Below, in pieces: positions 14,610 through 28,500 of a stretch of DNA of 64,000 nt (position 1 is its first letter; each line of letters starts with the position of its first letter). The stretch is from Brugia malayi. Taxonomy: Eukaryota; Nematoda; Chromadorea; Rhabditida; Onchocercidae. A program made the position numbers and the translations under genes. Under the pieces are notes generated by a model. It had not been told where the DNA came from. It saw nothing but the letters and a program-made list of their open reading frames with translations, and searched no databases. The stretch is from the NCBI RefSeq assembly GCF_000002995.4, contig NW_025062476.1, positions 13,759,001 to 13,823,000 of the forward strand, written 5' to 3'.

Positions 14610-17600
14610 TAATTTACAGGTAAAATTCAATGAGCTAATTTTAAAAATGAAAATTTGTAAGATAAATGATAATTTTGCTAATTTTTCAATTTAAATATAA
14701 TTACAAATACTTATTTACTCTTTTTTTACCTAAGTGAATTTTATCAATAATCAATGAGAATTATCATCTGTTATCTACTATAATTGATATTATCATTAGA
14801 CATTAATTAATATATTTTCAAACTAATTTTTTTTTTTTTTTTTTTTTGCCATGCGAATTTTAAAATATGATATAATGATAAGAAAGAGAGAGAGAGAGAG
14901 AGGGAGAGAGAGGAAGAGAGAGAGGGAGAGAGAGAAAAGAGTTAAAAATGTTACTTTTTTTGTTATTTTAATATGCAAACTATTGAAAATGTTGACATTT
15001 CTTTTTCAATTTTCTAATCCAAATCAGTTAAATTAAAAATTTTTTATCTTAACATATTCAATTCCTCTCTCCTCACTTTTTCTCTTCTCATCCTTCTTTT
15101 CATTATATTTCTTTCTCTTTTAATACCTTGAGAAAGGGAGAGAGAGAGGGAGAGAGGAGGGAAAAGAATAAAACATTTTGAGTTAATTAATTTGATCAAC
15201 TGATAATAAACTGATGATTTTTTTATTCCTATCAATAACAAACTTCTTACTTTGTTTGTATTTAAAACTAATTACCAGTAATCATTTACCATTTCATTTT
15301 CTTACTCTAAACATTATCAAATTGGAATATTGGAAATTTTATAAATAAAATAGGAAAAATATATATATATAAATATTAAAAATGAAAATAAAGTGATATG
15401 AATAAAAAAATTATGTGATAAATAAGAAATGTGAATTTTATATAATATTTTTTTTTTTTTTTGCTAATATTTTCTTTTTTCATTGTCAACAAACAAAATA
15501 TTTGATTTTGTATATTAAAAAAAAGGAAAAACGAAGAAAGGAAAATTTTCAGTATGAAAATTTCAGTAAACGTTATCAGTATCATCAGTGAATATATTTT
15601 AGCATGCTAATATTTATATTTTATACTGATATTAAAGAAAAACTACGAAATAATAAATTTGATAAAATTTTCATTTAAAATTCCTCAAAATTCTTTAAAA
15701 TAGTTTTTTTTTTTTTTTTTTTTTTTTTTTGTTTTAAGAAAAAAACTTTCTTACAAACATTTAAAAATTTTAACATTTATAATAACAATTTTGAATTTTT
15801 ATTTAATAAATATTAATTAACAAATATTATGTTTATATTACTTATACTACTGCTTGCATTACTTACTTATACTCTATACTACTGTTTTAATAAATGAAGC
15901 AAAGAAAAGTAATATAACAGATTTAAAAATTGTTTGACGATTTAAAAAAGAAAAAAAAAGAAAAAAAGAAAATTTAAAACCATAAAAAATGGTCGAAACA
16001 CTTTGTTAATTGTTTTGGCTTTTTTTTTTCTTGCTAACGCTTTTATTTTTAAAATTTTTCAGTGATTTCAAAACAAGAAGACAAAAGAAAAAAAAAAAAC
16101 GAGAAACAGCTGATAAAACTTTCTCCAACGATTGATAATGGCTGATAATGATGATAACGACTGCTGGCGATGATAATGATTGATTAGTATTTTATGCATT
16201 ACAACAAAAATATGCATTTCATTTTATCTTACAATTAAATTGTTTTTTTCGTTCAATTTTATAAAATTTTTATTTTAAACGGGAATTATTCTAAATAATT
16301 ACATTTGCATAATTGTATAATTTGTTATATTTAAGTTAGTAATTAATTTCACATTTTTATTGTACTCAAATGTTTGCTTAGAAATTAATTCTAATAATTA
16401 CATTTCATTTGTATTTTATTATATAAAACTTTGATTAGTAATTTTTTTCCACATTTATATTATACTCAAATACTTAATTATTAATTAATTAAATAATTAT
16501 TAATAGATATTTACATTTCTATATTACATTGAAATATTCAATAAGTTTGATGTGATAATATTAATGCATAATTAATTGTTATTCATTGTTTTGATATATT
16601 TTTAAATTTAAAACTTATTCACCGATATACTTTCAAAAATAATTTGTTACATTAAAGTTACTAAAGTTAAGGTTATTAAAAAGTTACAATCATTACTAAG
16701 ATAATCATTGATAATATCAAAAAATTACTGACAATTTCAAAAAAGAAAAAAGAAACTTCCAATGCAAATAAACTAATATTACAAATCTCAATATAATAAA
16801 TTTTAATTTTACTTTTTTTTTTTTTTTTTCAACAAAAATTTCTTCATTACAACAGATAAAATATTATTTCGAATTTTGAGATATTTTTTAATTATCTTTT
16901 TTTCTTCTTATATTTATTTTGTTTTTTTTTTTGACTCAAAATTTTCTATAATTTCATATCTTTTCATATGATCAAATGCTGATAAGTAAAGAAATAAATA
17001 AATCATATGAAATTATTTTCAACTTACAAATAAAACATAAAATTTGCAATATTTTTATTTTCAAAACTTTTTTTTCTGAATTTAAAGAATTTTTTTTTTG
17101 GCCCAAACTTGCTAACTTTTTTAAATTCACATTCAGTCATTTCAAATTTTTCATTTTGATAATTTAGACAGAATTATCATTATCAGTGAAAAATTTTTCA
17201 TTATCTTTTCTACACTTATCACTTCCTTTCCTTCTTTCTTTTCATTTGCTTATCTTTTCAAAAATAAATTTAAAAACAAAAAAAAAAAAAAGCTTAAAAC
17301 GTCCTTGCACTACATTTTATCCATTCTTATTACATTAATTTTTTTTTTTTTTTTTCATATAAACAAAACAAAAAGCAAACAAAGAAACAAATTCCTATGT
17401 GACATTTTTTTTGTGACAGAAATTATGCACAGTTTAAAGTATTTTTTCAAAGAAAAAAAAAAGTATTCAGAAAGAAAGGAAAAATTTTTAGTAATTAATT
17501 TCATTTTAGTATGTAGATGGAGAATCCAAAACTTGCTCACTTTTTAAATAAAAAATAATTAATTAATTAATAATAATTAATTTTTTAATGATAAATAATT

Positions 17601-20600
17601 ATTTTTTTAACACTATAAGATAAATAATAACAATAGTAAATTTCCTACTACTATATAATATAATTATATTTTATATAATTATATTTTAATTCATTTATAT
17701 CAAAATAATAATATCACATTAAATAATTAATCTGTAATTTTGCGCTTCAAAACAAAAAAAAAAAGTCCAATAGCGCATATGAATTTGTCAACTAATTTCT
17801 TTTTTTTTTTTTTTTGTTGACTATTTATAATTGACAATTTTATTATCATTTCTTTAAATTATAATAGATACAATCATATCTAATAGTTTTTTTTTCCTTA
17901 TTTTTCCTTTTCTCTTTACGAAAAAAAAAGGAAATTAAAGAATTTATAAAATTTATTTTACAAAAATATCCATTAGCTAAGATTATTATACCAAGAATAT
18001 TAATATATTAAATTATTAGATTACAAATATTTATTTAAAATTAAAATGAACGGAAAAAAAAGAAAAACATAAGTGAAGCAAATAAATTTTGAAAAAAAAA
18101 AAAAAAAAAGCTTTTCCATAACATATAGAAATATATGTTATATCTAAAAAACTATATTATAAACTAAAATATGTAAAATATTTTTTTTTAATTAAAAAAA
18201 AAAAAAGAATTGGTATTTTGATTATAGCACAAAAATTCAAAGATGTAAAAGTTAGAAAGTAATGAAAAGACATGAATATATATTAGATCAAAAAAAAAAG
18301 ATCAATATTAAAGATAATTAGAAGAGATAATTATGTGATAAGGTGATAATATATATATGATCTACACAAATATTAGTAAAGAAATAATTTCTAGAAAAAT
18401 TTCAAGCAACTTTGATAAGCAATTTGCTATGAAATTAAAAGAAAAATTATTAAATTATTAAGATGCAAAAAAAAAGAAAAAAAAGAAATAATAATAATGA
18501 TAAAATGAAGATTAAAATTTGCATAAAAATGAAAAAACATTCTTGAAAGCAAAAAAAGAAAATTGAAGAAAAAATAAACAAACAAACAAATAAATAAACA
18601 GCTGATTAATCAGATGAGTCATCCGTTTTCTCTTCAAATTCTTTTCTTTTTCAAAATATTTCACATTTTGTAAACTTTTTCCAAATTACTTGCAACAAAA
18701 GAATGTTTTTTGTTTTCTTTTTGCTTTTTGTTAAATTTTATTGTTTTTTTGCATAAAAATGAAATATTTTGTAATATTTAAAATTAGGAATTTCTATCAT
18801 TAAAGTATTTTTAGACTATTATAATTTGCAGGAAAGAAAAAACAATTTCAAAAAATTCAAATTAATAATGAAATAATATTAAAATGAAAATAATTTTTTA
18901 TTAGCTTATAAAAATTTTTCAAACAAATAAAAATTTGAAAATTATATCGTTGTGCACTTATGTAACTTTAAAATTTAAAAAAATAATAATTTTTTTTTCT
19001 GTTCTTTCATTTTTTTTTTTCATTTTTTTTCCTGAAAAGAAAAAAGTTATTTAAATTGGAACAATCATTTGAAAAAGTTTTTTCTTCTTCTCCTTTTCGT
19101 CCCTCAAGAAAAAAAGTGATAAACATATTTTTCAAATAAATAAATCGAATTTAACAGAGCTGTCACAAAATTCCCAACAGAATTAGAAAAAAAAAAAAAA
19201 AAAGAAAAGAAAAAGAACGAAATCAGATAATATTCAAAAATTGTGTTTTTTTCTGAAAATCTTTCACTTATTTCCAAAAAAAAAAGCTTAATTTATAGAT
19301 AAACAAACATTTGAAATTTTTTAAACAATCAATTATGATACATTAATATGGCCAAAATCAAATTGATTTCAATTTTAGGAAATTTCAAATTTGAGCTAGT
19401 TAAAAATTCTGATTTGCATTTGCTATCATTATCATCATGTCAAAAAACAGACCTAGAATTAAAAAATTGGTACCATAAATCATCCTATAATCATAATAAA
19501 ACTATGTTGTCAAAATTTTTTTAATTTTAACTTTTTATTTTATTTTTGTAAAAATATTGAAGAATTTCAAAAATTTTTCGAAATAAAAGAGAAATAGATA
19601 AATAAATAATATATGTAAAGGATAAAATGAATTACTGAGCAAAAGTATATTGAAATATTAAAATTTATTTTCTTCCTTCTCTATCTAAGGAATGGATTAT
19701 AAAAATAGGTTAATCCTTTCAAAGATTTGAAAGTACAATTAGAATGTAAAAGTAAAATAGCAAACGAAAATGAGAAAATGCAATATGTTAGATTTGTAAA
19801 TTAAATTATTTTATTCTAAGCAATGCCATTTTTAATATATTGTAACGGAAAAAAAAAAAGAGAAAAAACATATTTTCGATTATAAATTTAATAGAATTTA
19901 CAAGAAAAAAAAAAAGAGAAAAAAACTAGAAAAATGAATTTCCTAAGATTATTACTTTAACGAAAAGAAAAAAAAAGAAGGAAATAGTAATATAATCGAA
20001 ATTGTAATTATCATTATATACGTATTAATTTTACGATTAATTTATTTTATATTACGATTACGATTACAAATTACGATTAATTTACAAAATTGAATAGGAA
20101 TATTTCAACTATCATTATATTATAAACTTACTTTTCATTTTGAAGAAATTAAGATAAACATGCATATGTATCGTTTTAAAGAAATCATGATAGTGCATCT
20201 ATACTCAACATATCGCTATAAAAATCACGATAATATCATGCATCTATACTCAACATATCGCTATAAAAATCACGATAATATCATGCATCTATATTCAACA
20301 TATCGCTATAAAAATCACGATAATATGCATTTACCACTGTTTCTTTTCGTATTTCATTTACAATAAACACAACTATATTTCTACAAAAAATCATGATAAT
20401 GCATGTTTATCTGTATTCTATATTCATTTATATCACATATAACTATTTTATATAATCTGAATACCCTCATAGCCACCTATATTTTCATTATAAATCTTTA
20501 GAATACCATTATTTTACGTCCTCAATATAATCACTATCATCTGTATCGTTATGTATCTGCATGTTTCTATTATGCATGTTTGCATGCATGCGTGCATGCA

Positions 20601-21790
20601 TGCATGATAAGCAATTATTATTGTAAAATAATTGAAATAATTGTTCTTTTCCTCTTCACAACGATGAAATTAATATGAAAAGACAAACCAGGCAAAGTTT
20701 CGGATTGCTGTTGTCCTGTTGACATTATTGTTTACGCAAATAGTAATAATAATAATAGCAGTAGTAATAATAACAATGACAATAATAATAATAATAATAA
20801 TAAAGTGATGAAAATGAGACTTTGAGAGATGAATCGTTTTACTGATTGATATTCAATCAATTAAGTATAAGCTCCCCCTTCTCTTCTTTTCTTTTTTTTT
20901 CTCTTTGCTTTAAATTTTTCTAAAATTTAAATCACAAAATATTTCAACTATTTATATTTTTGAACTTATTTCATCTGATCAAAAAGCAATAGGAAAAAGA
21001 TGTAATCAGCATTTTAGAGTATACATAGGAAATTCTTGTTATTTTGCTATTTCTTTGCTTACTTCATAAATTTTATGTTTTATTATTATGTCTTCTTATC
21101 TTCCCGCTCTCTCCCTCTCTCTCCCTCTCTCTGTCTCTCTTTCTTTGTCTCTCTCTCACTTCCTTTTTTTGTTTTCACATTTTTATGTTAAATTTTGTTT
21201 AGCATTGTATTATTATTATTATTGTTATTATTCTTTTTTTAAAAAAAAAAAAAAAAATTTTTTTTCAGATTTTTCCTCTCTCTCTCCCTTTTCTCTCCTT
21301 TTCTTCTCTTTTCTCTCTTTTTCTTTCATTGCTTTTTCTCCTCCTTTTCTTCCCTGTTTCTAGAAAAGAGAAAAAAATAAACTTTTTCTAATCGCAAAAC
21401 TTGCGATAATCATTCAATTTCAGCAATTCTTCCATTCCTTTCTTAAATAATAACAACAACAGCAACACTCTCTCTCTCCCTGTCTCTCTCCCTCTTTAAA
21501 CACACTCTTTTACTTTCTTTTTTTGATTATTGTCTATTCAAACTAGTTATATCTTCCTTGTCTCTCTCTCTCTCTAAACACACTCTCTTCATTTTCTTTT
21601 ATTGATGATTGCATACTATTATCTTTCTTGTCTCTCCCCTCCCTCTCTCCCTCTCTTATACCATCACTCCTTTTCTTTTTTCCCTGTATTTAAACTTAAC
21701 TCTTTTTTATTTTCGAATTCATAAAAAATGAAAAGAAAAGGAAGAGAAAGAAAGAAGAATGATACTTTCTTTGACAAAGATAGAGGAAGG

Positions 21791-21823
<33 letters not shown>

Positions 21824-23189
21824 GAAAATGAAGAATACTTAAAAGTTTGATAAATTGTTGAGTAATGGCATTTGAAATAATAATTAACAAATGTAAATAT
21901 GTGTATGAAATGTTATTTAAGTATGCTTTTTAATTCTTTCAATTTTTTAATTTCTTTCTTTCCCTCTCTCTCTCGTTCTGTTTCTTTCTCTCTCCCTCTC
22001 TCTCTCTCTCTTGTGTTATTTGTGTTCAAAGCGAAAAGAAAAAAAAAACATTTTAAAATTAAAATTAAAATTAAAATTTTAATCTTTTCAGATACAATTG
22101 CAAATAAAAAAGAAAAAAATTTTTTTTTTATTTTTATGTATATATTTGTCAATGTTAAAACTTTTAATTCGAGAAATTTCTTAAACTAACTTTCACTATT
22201 ACTTTGATACAATTTTTAAATTAAAAAATACATTATTTTTTTTTTACATTTAATAATCTTTGAGCTTACTTTCTTGTTTATTTTTAAAGTTTTATTATTA
22301 AATACTTTAATTAGCAAATTAATTAATTATTCATAATTTACATATTAAATTGCCCTAAAAACTCCTATAATATTAACATAAAATAATACAAATAATTCTA
22401 ACAGTTACATTTCTAACAAACAATAAACAATAACAAACAACAAACAACAACAATGACAATTTTTTTTTTGCTTCTTTTCTATTTATTAAATTCTTTCGTT
22501 GTAGCAAGGAAACAAATATATGAGTGAAAACATTTGCGATTATTTTGATGTAAATAATTTCCATTTCTCATCTGACGTCATTTTCTTTTGCTAATAATGT
22601 CAATAGCTAAGTGCTAATCAATAAAATGTAAAATTAACTCAGAAATTAAAATTCTTTATAAACAAACTGACAAGTGTTTCTGTTGTTGTTATTTGACACA
22701 TTGTAAAACATTAATTAATGAATTTTTCAAAATAAAAATATGAGTATTAGGCTGTCATTAAGTAATGGAAAATTGTAATTAATTAAATTAAATTTCAAAT
22801 TATATTGTACATATAATTTGAAATGTAGGTATAAGTATAAAGATAAATAAATAAATAAATATAAATAGAAATGAATAAAATATATTTGTATCAACCATGG
22901 ATTAATTTATGAAAAGAAATTTGCAATTAACAAATTGTAAGTGAAATTTCAAGCGAGAGAGAGAGAGAGAGAGAGACTATGGCTTATTCGATTGGTTCAA
23001 AAAAAACTATATTTGCTATCAAATATATTAATAAGAACAGTGATAATGAACTAACAAACTTATCATTGCGAAAATGATAGTATGATAGTAATAACAGTGA
23101 TTAGTGATAAAAAAAATTCCAATTTCTATGTTTATTTCATCAAAATTGATAACAGTAGCTGTTGTAATAATAATAGTTGTAATAATAAC

Positions 23190-23241
<52 letters not shown>

Positions 23242-25532
23242 TTAATAATAATAACAATAATAACAATAATAATAATAATATTAATAATAAATTTGTCTAA
23301 ATAAATACTCCTTTATTTTTGTTCATTAACATATTAATAATTACCTAATTCGTTGGAATTAAAATAATTTTAACGAAGAGAGCCAAAAAATAAATAACTA
23401 AAAAGCATTTCAAAAAAGCGAAACATTAATTTTCTGTTTAACATTATTTAAAATATTGTTTATCAGAAAATACACATCTAAACAATCATATATGTCTGAT
23501 TGTTTATCTGTTAATTTATGCAATCCATCAAAAAAAAAAGTATTACTATTACTCTTTGTTGAAAGTTTATTTAAAATCATTGTTATTTGTTGGATGCAAA
23601 ACACTTTAAAATTATGAAAAGATAAATATTTACGATAAGTTAAGCATAGCTAAAAGATTGCTTCTGAATAATCTATGATGCATTATGCTAAGAAAAGCAA
23701 TAATTAAAGTTATTGTTGAAGTAAGTTTTAATTTATATAAACTTCCAATTCAAAAATTGCTCAATCTGGTTAAATTTATAATTTAAAATAAAATTATATT
23801 CTTATAATAATAATTGATAATGACAATAAATAATAATAATAATAATAAAATTACGATTATAATAATAAAAATTCGATTTTTAGGTAAAAGCAATATGAGC
23901 GAAATTTTTTAAGCAATTCATAAGTTTTTAAATTAAAGATTGTTAAAAAAAAATTGATTATTAAAATTAAAAGTTTGAGCTTTTTATATACGACAGAAGA
24001 AAAGTTTTTCTTTTTTTTTTTTAGTGTAAATAAAAATTAAGCATTAAGAAAAAAGATTTGCAAAGTTTGCTTTTTGAATTTGATAAATATTTCAAAATTA
24101 TGAATAGGAAAGAAAAGTTGAATCTCTAAATTGAATATAAGTGTAACCTAAGGAAGAGTTAACATAAACACAACTTTTACATATTTTTTTAGCTTATATA
24201 ATTTAAGCAAAACTTATAGATTTAATTTAATTTGAATACATCATAAATAGATTTAATGTTAATATTACTATGAATAAATTTAATCTAAACATAAATTATT
24301 GATAAATTCTGTGATATAATTTCTGATCTGTTAACTTTATAATTTCAATTTTTTTTTTTGAAAACTTTAATAGCTTAGGTAAGAATATATTAAGAAATAA
24401 CTTAAAATAAGTGAGAATTCTAATTTTAAATGATAAAAATAAATAGTACAAATATTTTTATCATTATTTTACTTTTACACTTCTTTTTTTTTTTGTATTA
24501 ATGTTTGTTATTTATTATAATTATTTAATTTATTAATTACTAATGCAATTAATTGCTTCATGTAATAAATACTAAATCAAATATTTTATTTGTTTTATTT
24601 TTGCTTTTTCAAGTTGATTTTCATATTAATCGAATCAAGTAAATTCATAAACAAATATCATAACATGCATAAATTAAAAATTTTTTAAATCAATTAGTAA
24701 AATTTAAAAAAAAAAACGAAATGAAATACTTACCTTGAATTCCAGTTTTTAATTTCCATTCCATGTCACGAATTAATGAATCAATTTGATCACAGCCAAG
24801 GCGTTCTCTTTGCTTAAAAAAATTAATATTAAATTAAAAGAACAATGAATTATGCAACAATTTAATTTATTTAATATAATATGAAAAAATTAATTTTTAT
24901 TTATTTCGTTTTTTTTTTTCAAAGTAATTATAAAAAAAATTACTTAAGAACAAAAAAAAAAAAAAATTATTATATTTTCTTTTACAAAATTTACTTAAAT
25001 GAAAAATTAAGAAAAAAAGTGATTTAATAAAATTAAAAATTTATTTCACAAACATTTTCTATGTTTTATGATATTAGAATGAAAAAAAAAAAAAAAGATT
25101 TAATAAAATTGAAAACTTTTTTTTTCTTTACTTCATAAATATTTCCCATATTTTGTGGTGCTGGTAAATCACGAAGTTGTGATTGTTGAAATTGATTTGC
25201 GATACGTTGCGTTTTTGTTAAACCTATAATTTATCTTTGCAGAAATATTCGAAATAGCTATTTTAAAAAAAAAAATAAAAAACAAAAATTAGAATTTTCA
25301 TCTTTCTAATATAATTATTATTTTCTTTTTTTTTTAATTCTTTGCTATCTAACATATATTTATCGAATATCAAACGTTTAATTTTCATTTTATTTTTAAT
25401 CGATTATTGTTTCCTTTTTTTTTAACTATTTGAAATGTTTTTGAATTTTTTTTTTTTTTTTGCAAAATTAAAATGTTAAAATTACATTTTATAAAAAGCA
25501 AATAAAATTTTTGGAAAATGGAAAAATACGAA

Positions 25533-25590
<58 letters not shown>

Positions 25591-28500
25591 TTATATTATA
25601 AATATAACATAAAGACAAATAAATTTATTTTATTAACAAATTTTTAATATTTTTTTTTTAAAAATTTTTTATTATCTTTTATTTTCAAACTAATTATTTA
25701 AACGAATTTAAATTTGTATACTATAGTTAACCAAAAAATTTAATTAATGAAAAAGAAAAAAAGAAAGAAGAATACTTTGATCTCGAAGTTCCTTAATAAA
25801 CTGATAAGATTTGTTGATATTACTATTAGGCTGATATCGTTGATAATCACTGTTAACAGTCTGATAAAATGTATCTCGTGGCGGTGAATCCATTACTGTA
25901 TAAGCAGGTGTTTGTGTTGCATATGCTCGGATATATGATTTTGGATCAGTAATATAAGGTATTTCGTTAGGTATCGTCCCATTGTTGCTTAAATTGAAAT
26001 AAATTTTAGCATATTTTATAAATAAATAGCAAATTAAATTTAATTTTTTCTTTTATTAAATTGAATTTTTTACAAATTTCGTTTTACTTATTATTATTAA
26101 TATTAGTATTTTTTTTGAATAAAAAAGTTATTACATTAATTAAAAACGTTTCAAATATTAAAAATAATAAAATAACATTGATATAACATATAAAAAAAGA
26201 AGAAAAGTTATAAAAATATTAAATTTACATGTAAATTAGTTATGTTTAAATAACAAATTTCAAAGTATTATTAAATGTTCACGTAAAAATAATATTTTTC
26301 ACGCAAAAATGTTATCATTCATAAATGTTTACGTGAAAAAAAATCATATCTTCAATGCATTTCAAGGATAAAACTCTGATTAATAAAATTTATAATTATT
26401 TCATTGATATCAAAATTATTTGTAATATTAATTAAAATAATTATTTTATAAAAGTAAGTAATCAGAAATCATATTTGCTTGCATTATAATATACAAATTA
26501 ACTTTTTGTAATTTATGCGAAAGTAATTGAAAAAAAAATTTTTTTTATTCCTTTTTTTCATCTCATTTCTCATTTAAATTTGCTAAATTTAAATTAAGCA
26601 TTGCATTTTTAGCTTAAAAAAATGTTATCAAATGTAAATGTATTTGTTAAAAATTTTCTAAATTCCATAACGATACAATATTTTAACATAAAATATTTAT
26701 TTTCAACGTACGTGAAACTAACGTATAGCGTTAACGTGTCATTTAATTTATGACGAATAAGTAAAATAAATAATGATTAATGATGCATAAATTATATGAA
26801 AATAGTTTGAATAAATTTTTAAAATAAATAAATTACTGAAAATTAACGTTTGCTCAAATAAGTTATCAGTTTTATCGATTTATTGATTGATTAATCGATT
26901 GATCAATAAAAATTATGCATGTTCTGATAACTTTCATAAGTTTACAAATGTGAAAATGCTTGATGATAATAAACACAGCTTAATTTAAAGAGAAATTTTT
27001 ACCTTTGATATTGAGTGGAAGAATATTGTTGTTGTTGATCGCTGTGATAAGATGAGAATGGCGCAGTTTGTGATTGCTGATGATAAGTTTGATAAGACGA
27101 AAATGGTGCAGTTGGTGATCGTTGCTGATTATTGTGATAAGATGAGAATGGTGCAGTTTGTGACTGTTGATGATAACTTTGATAAGATGAAAATGGCGCA
27201 TTTTGTGGCTGCTGCTGATTTTTGTGATAAGTTTGTGATTGTTGCTGATAACTGTGATAAGATGAAAATGGCATTGTTTGTGATTGTTGTTGAAATGATG
27301 ACCGTTCAGTATATGGTGTGTTATTTAGCTGAAAGAATAAAATATTTAAATAATTACAAAACTAATTGGAAATGCTTTTTTTTTTTTTTTTTAATAGAAA
27401 ACTAAAAGATTAGATATCATAAATGTTTAAAAAATAATTTGCAAAAATTTAAACTGCGAAAAAAAAATAATTATTGTCATTTAAAAATTCTCATAAAGTT
27501 ATTTGATTTAAGTTCAAATTAATTTTAAAAAAAGTGCGAAAAAAAAAAGAATAAATGTTTAGTAATGTCTAATTATTTTTTTTTTTTTCAAATTCCTTTT
27601 TTTTTATTGAAATAATTTAATTTTGTTAAGCAATGAAATCGTTAAAATGCTTTAAATCTAAAAATTATGCTTATAAATCTAAGAATTGTGATAGTAAATA
27701 TTCAATGAGTAAATTATATTAATTTTTTTTAATCAATAAATTATATGAAAAAGTTTTGTTCAAAATATCATTGTTAGATTTTTTTTTCTTTTTTTTATTT
27801 AAATTATTATTCCTTACAGAAATTTTAATACAAAACAAAAAATTAAAAAGAAAACAATGTTTGTTCTAAAAATGAATGTAATTTTGATAATTTAAGAATT
27901 AAATTTAATTATTATTGTATTTTTATTATTTAAAGAACAAAAAAAGAGAACTTTTACAGTATTATAATTTACTTAAAATTAATATATATATGATTTAATA
28001 TTATAATGAATTTTTTTTGCATTTTCATTTATTTATTTTTTTGTTTTTAATTGAAATAAAATATTATTTTTTTTTTTTCTTAAATAACAAAATGTTGAAG
28101 TGATAATAATAGTTAGTGATAACAAAGAATGTTATATGCTAACATGCAAACACTAACAAATGACTACTTGCTTAACTGATAACGTAAGTGTAATAATTTA
28201 AAAAATTTACAGAGCATTTTGCTCAGTTTGCTGAAAATAATCACAAGAGAGATTTTTAAGAGATTTAAATTTTAATTATGAAATTATCAAGCAAAAATTT
28301 ATTTCATTTTGTAAACACTTTCATTAGTATATCAAAATTTTACATAATTAAAAAAAGATAAATCAAAAAGAAATTTTTTTTATAAATTTATATTTAACCA
28401 GATTAAAAAAAAAAATAAATTTACAATTATTAGAAAAAAAATATTAATATAGGAAAATAGTAATAAGTAATAGTAAGAATACTTAAATAGTTTAATGTTT

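Larger units (their letters stand above)
8847..24733 (-). other. 15.9-kb zyxin intron
   Basis: The flanking exons (24812-24734 and 8846-8677) join in phase (GIQ then DKCCKCGG), so this whole stretch is one intron of the zyxin transcript. It is very AT-rich and holds (AAT)n, (GA)n and (CT)n tracts, a 45-bp tandem repeat, a GCAT run and hairpins. I see no second gene on either strand. It could house a promoter for a short LIM-only isoform (inference). Confidence 0.75.

Noticed and set aside
20160..20366. Repetitive 68-codon open frame
   Set aside because: It follows from a 45-bp tandem repeat whose length is a multiple of three; no initiation or splice context.
21088..22189. Open frames rich in Ser/Leu or Arg/Glu
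   Set aside because: They are translations of CT and GA microsatellites.
23082..23304. Overlapping open frames of poly-Asn and poly-Ile
   Set aside because: They are produced by the (AAT)n microsatellite, which has no stops in several frames.
27052..27405. 117-codon plus-strand open frame
   Set aside because: It is antisense to the zyxin repeat exon; its own repeats mirror the coding repeats on the other strand.
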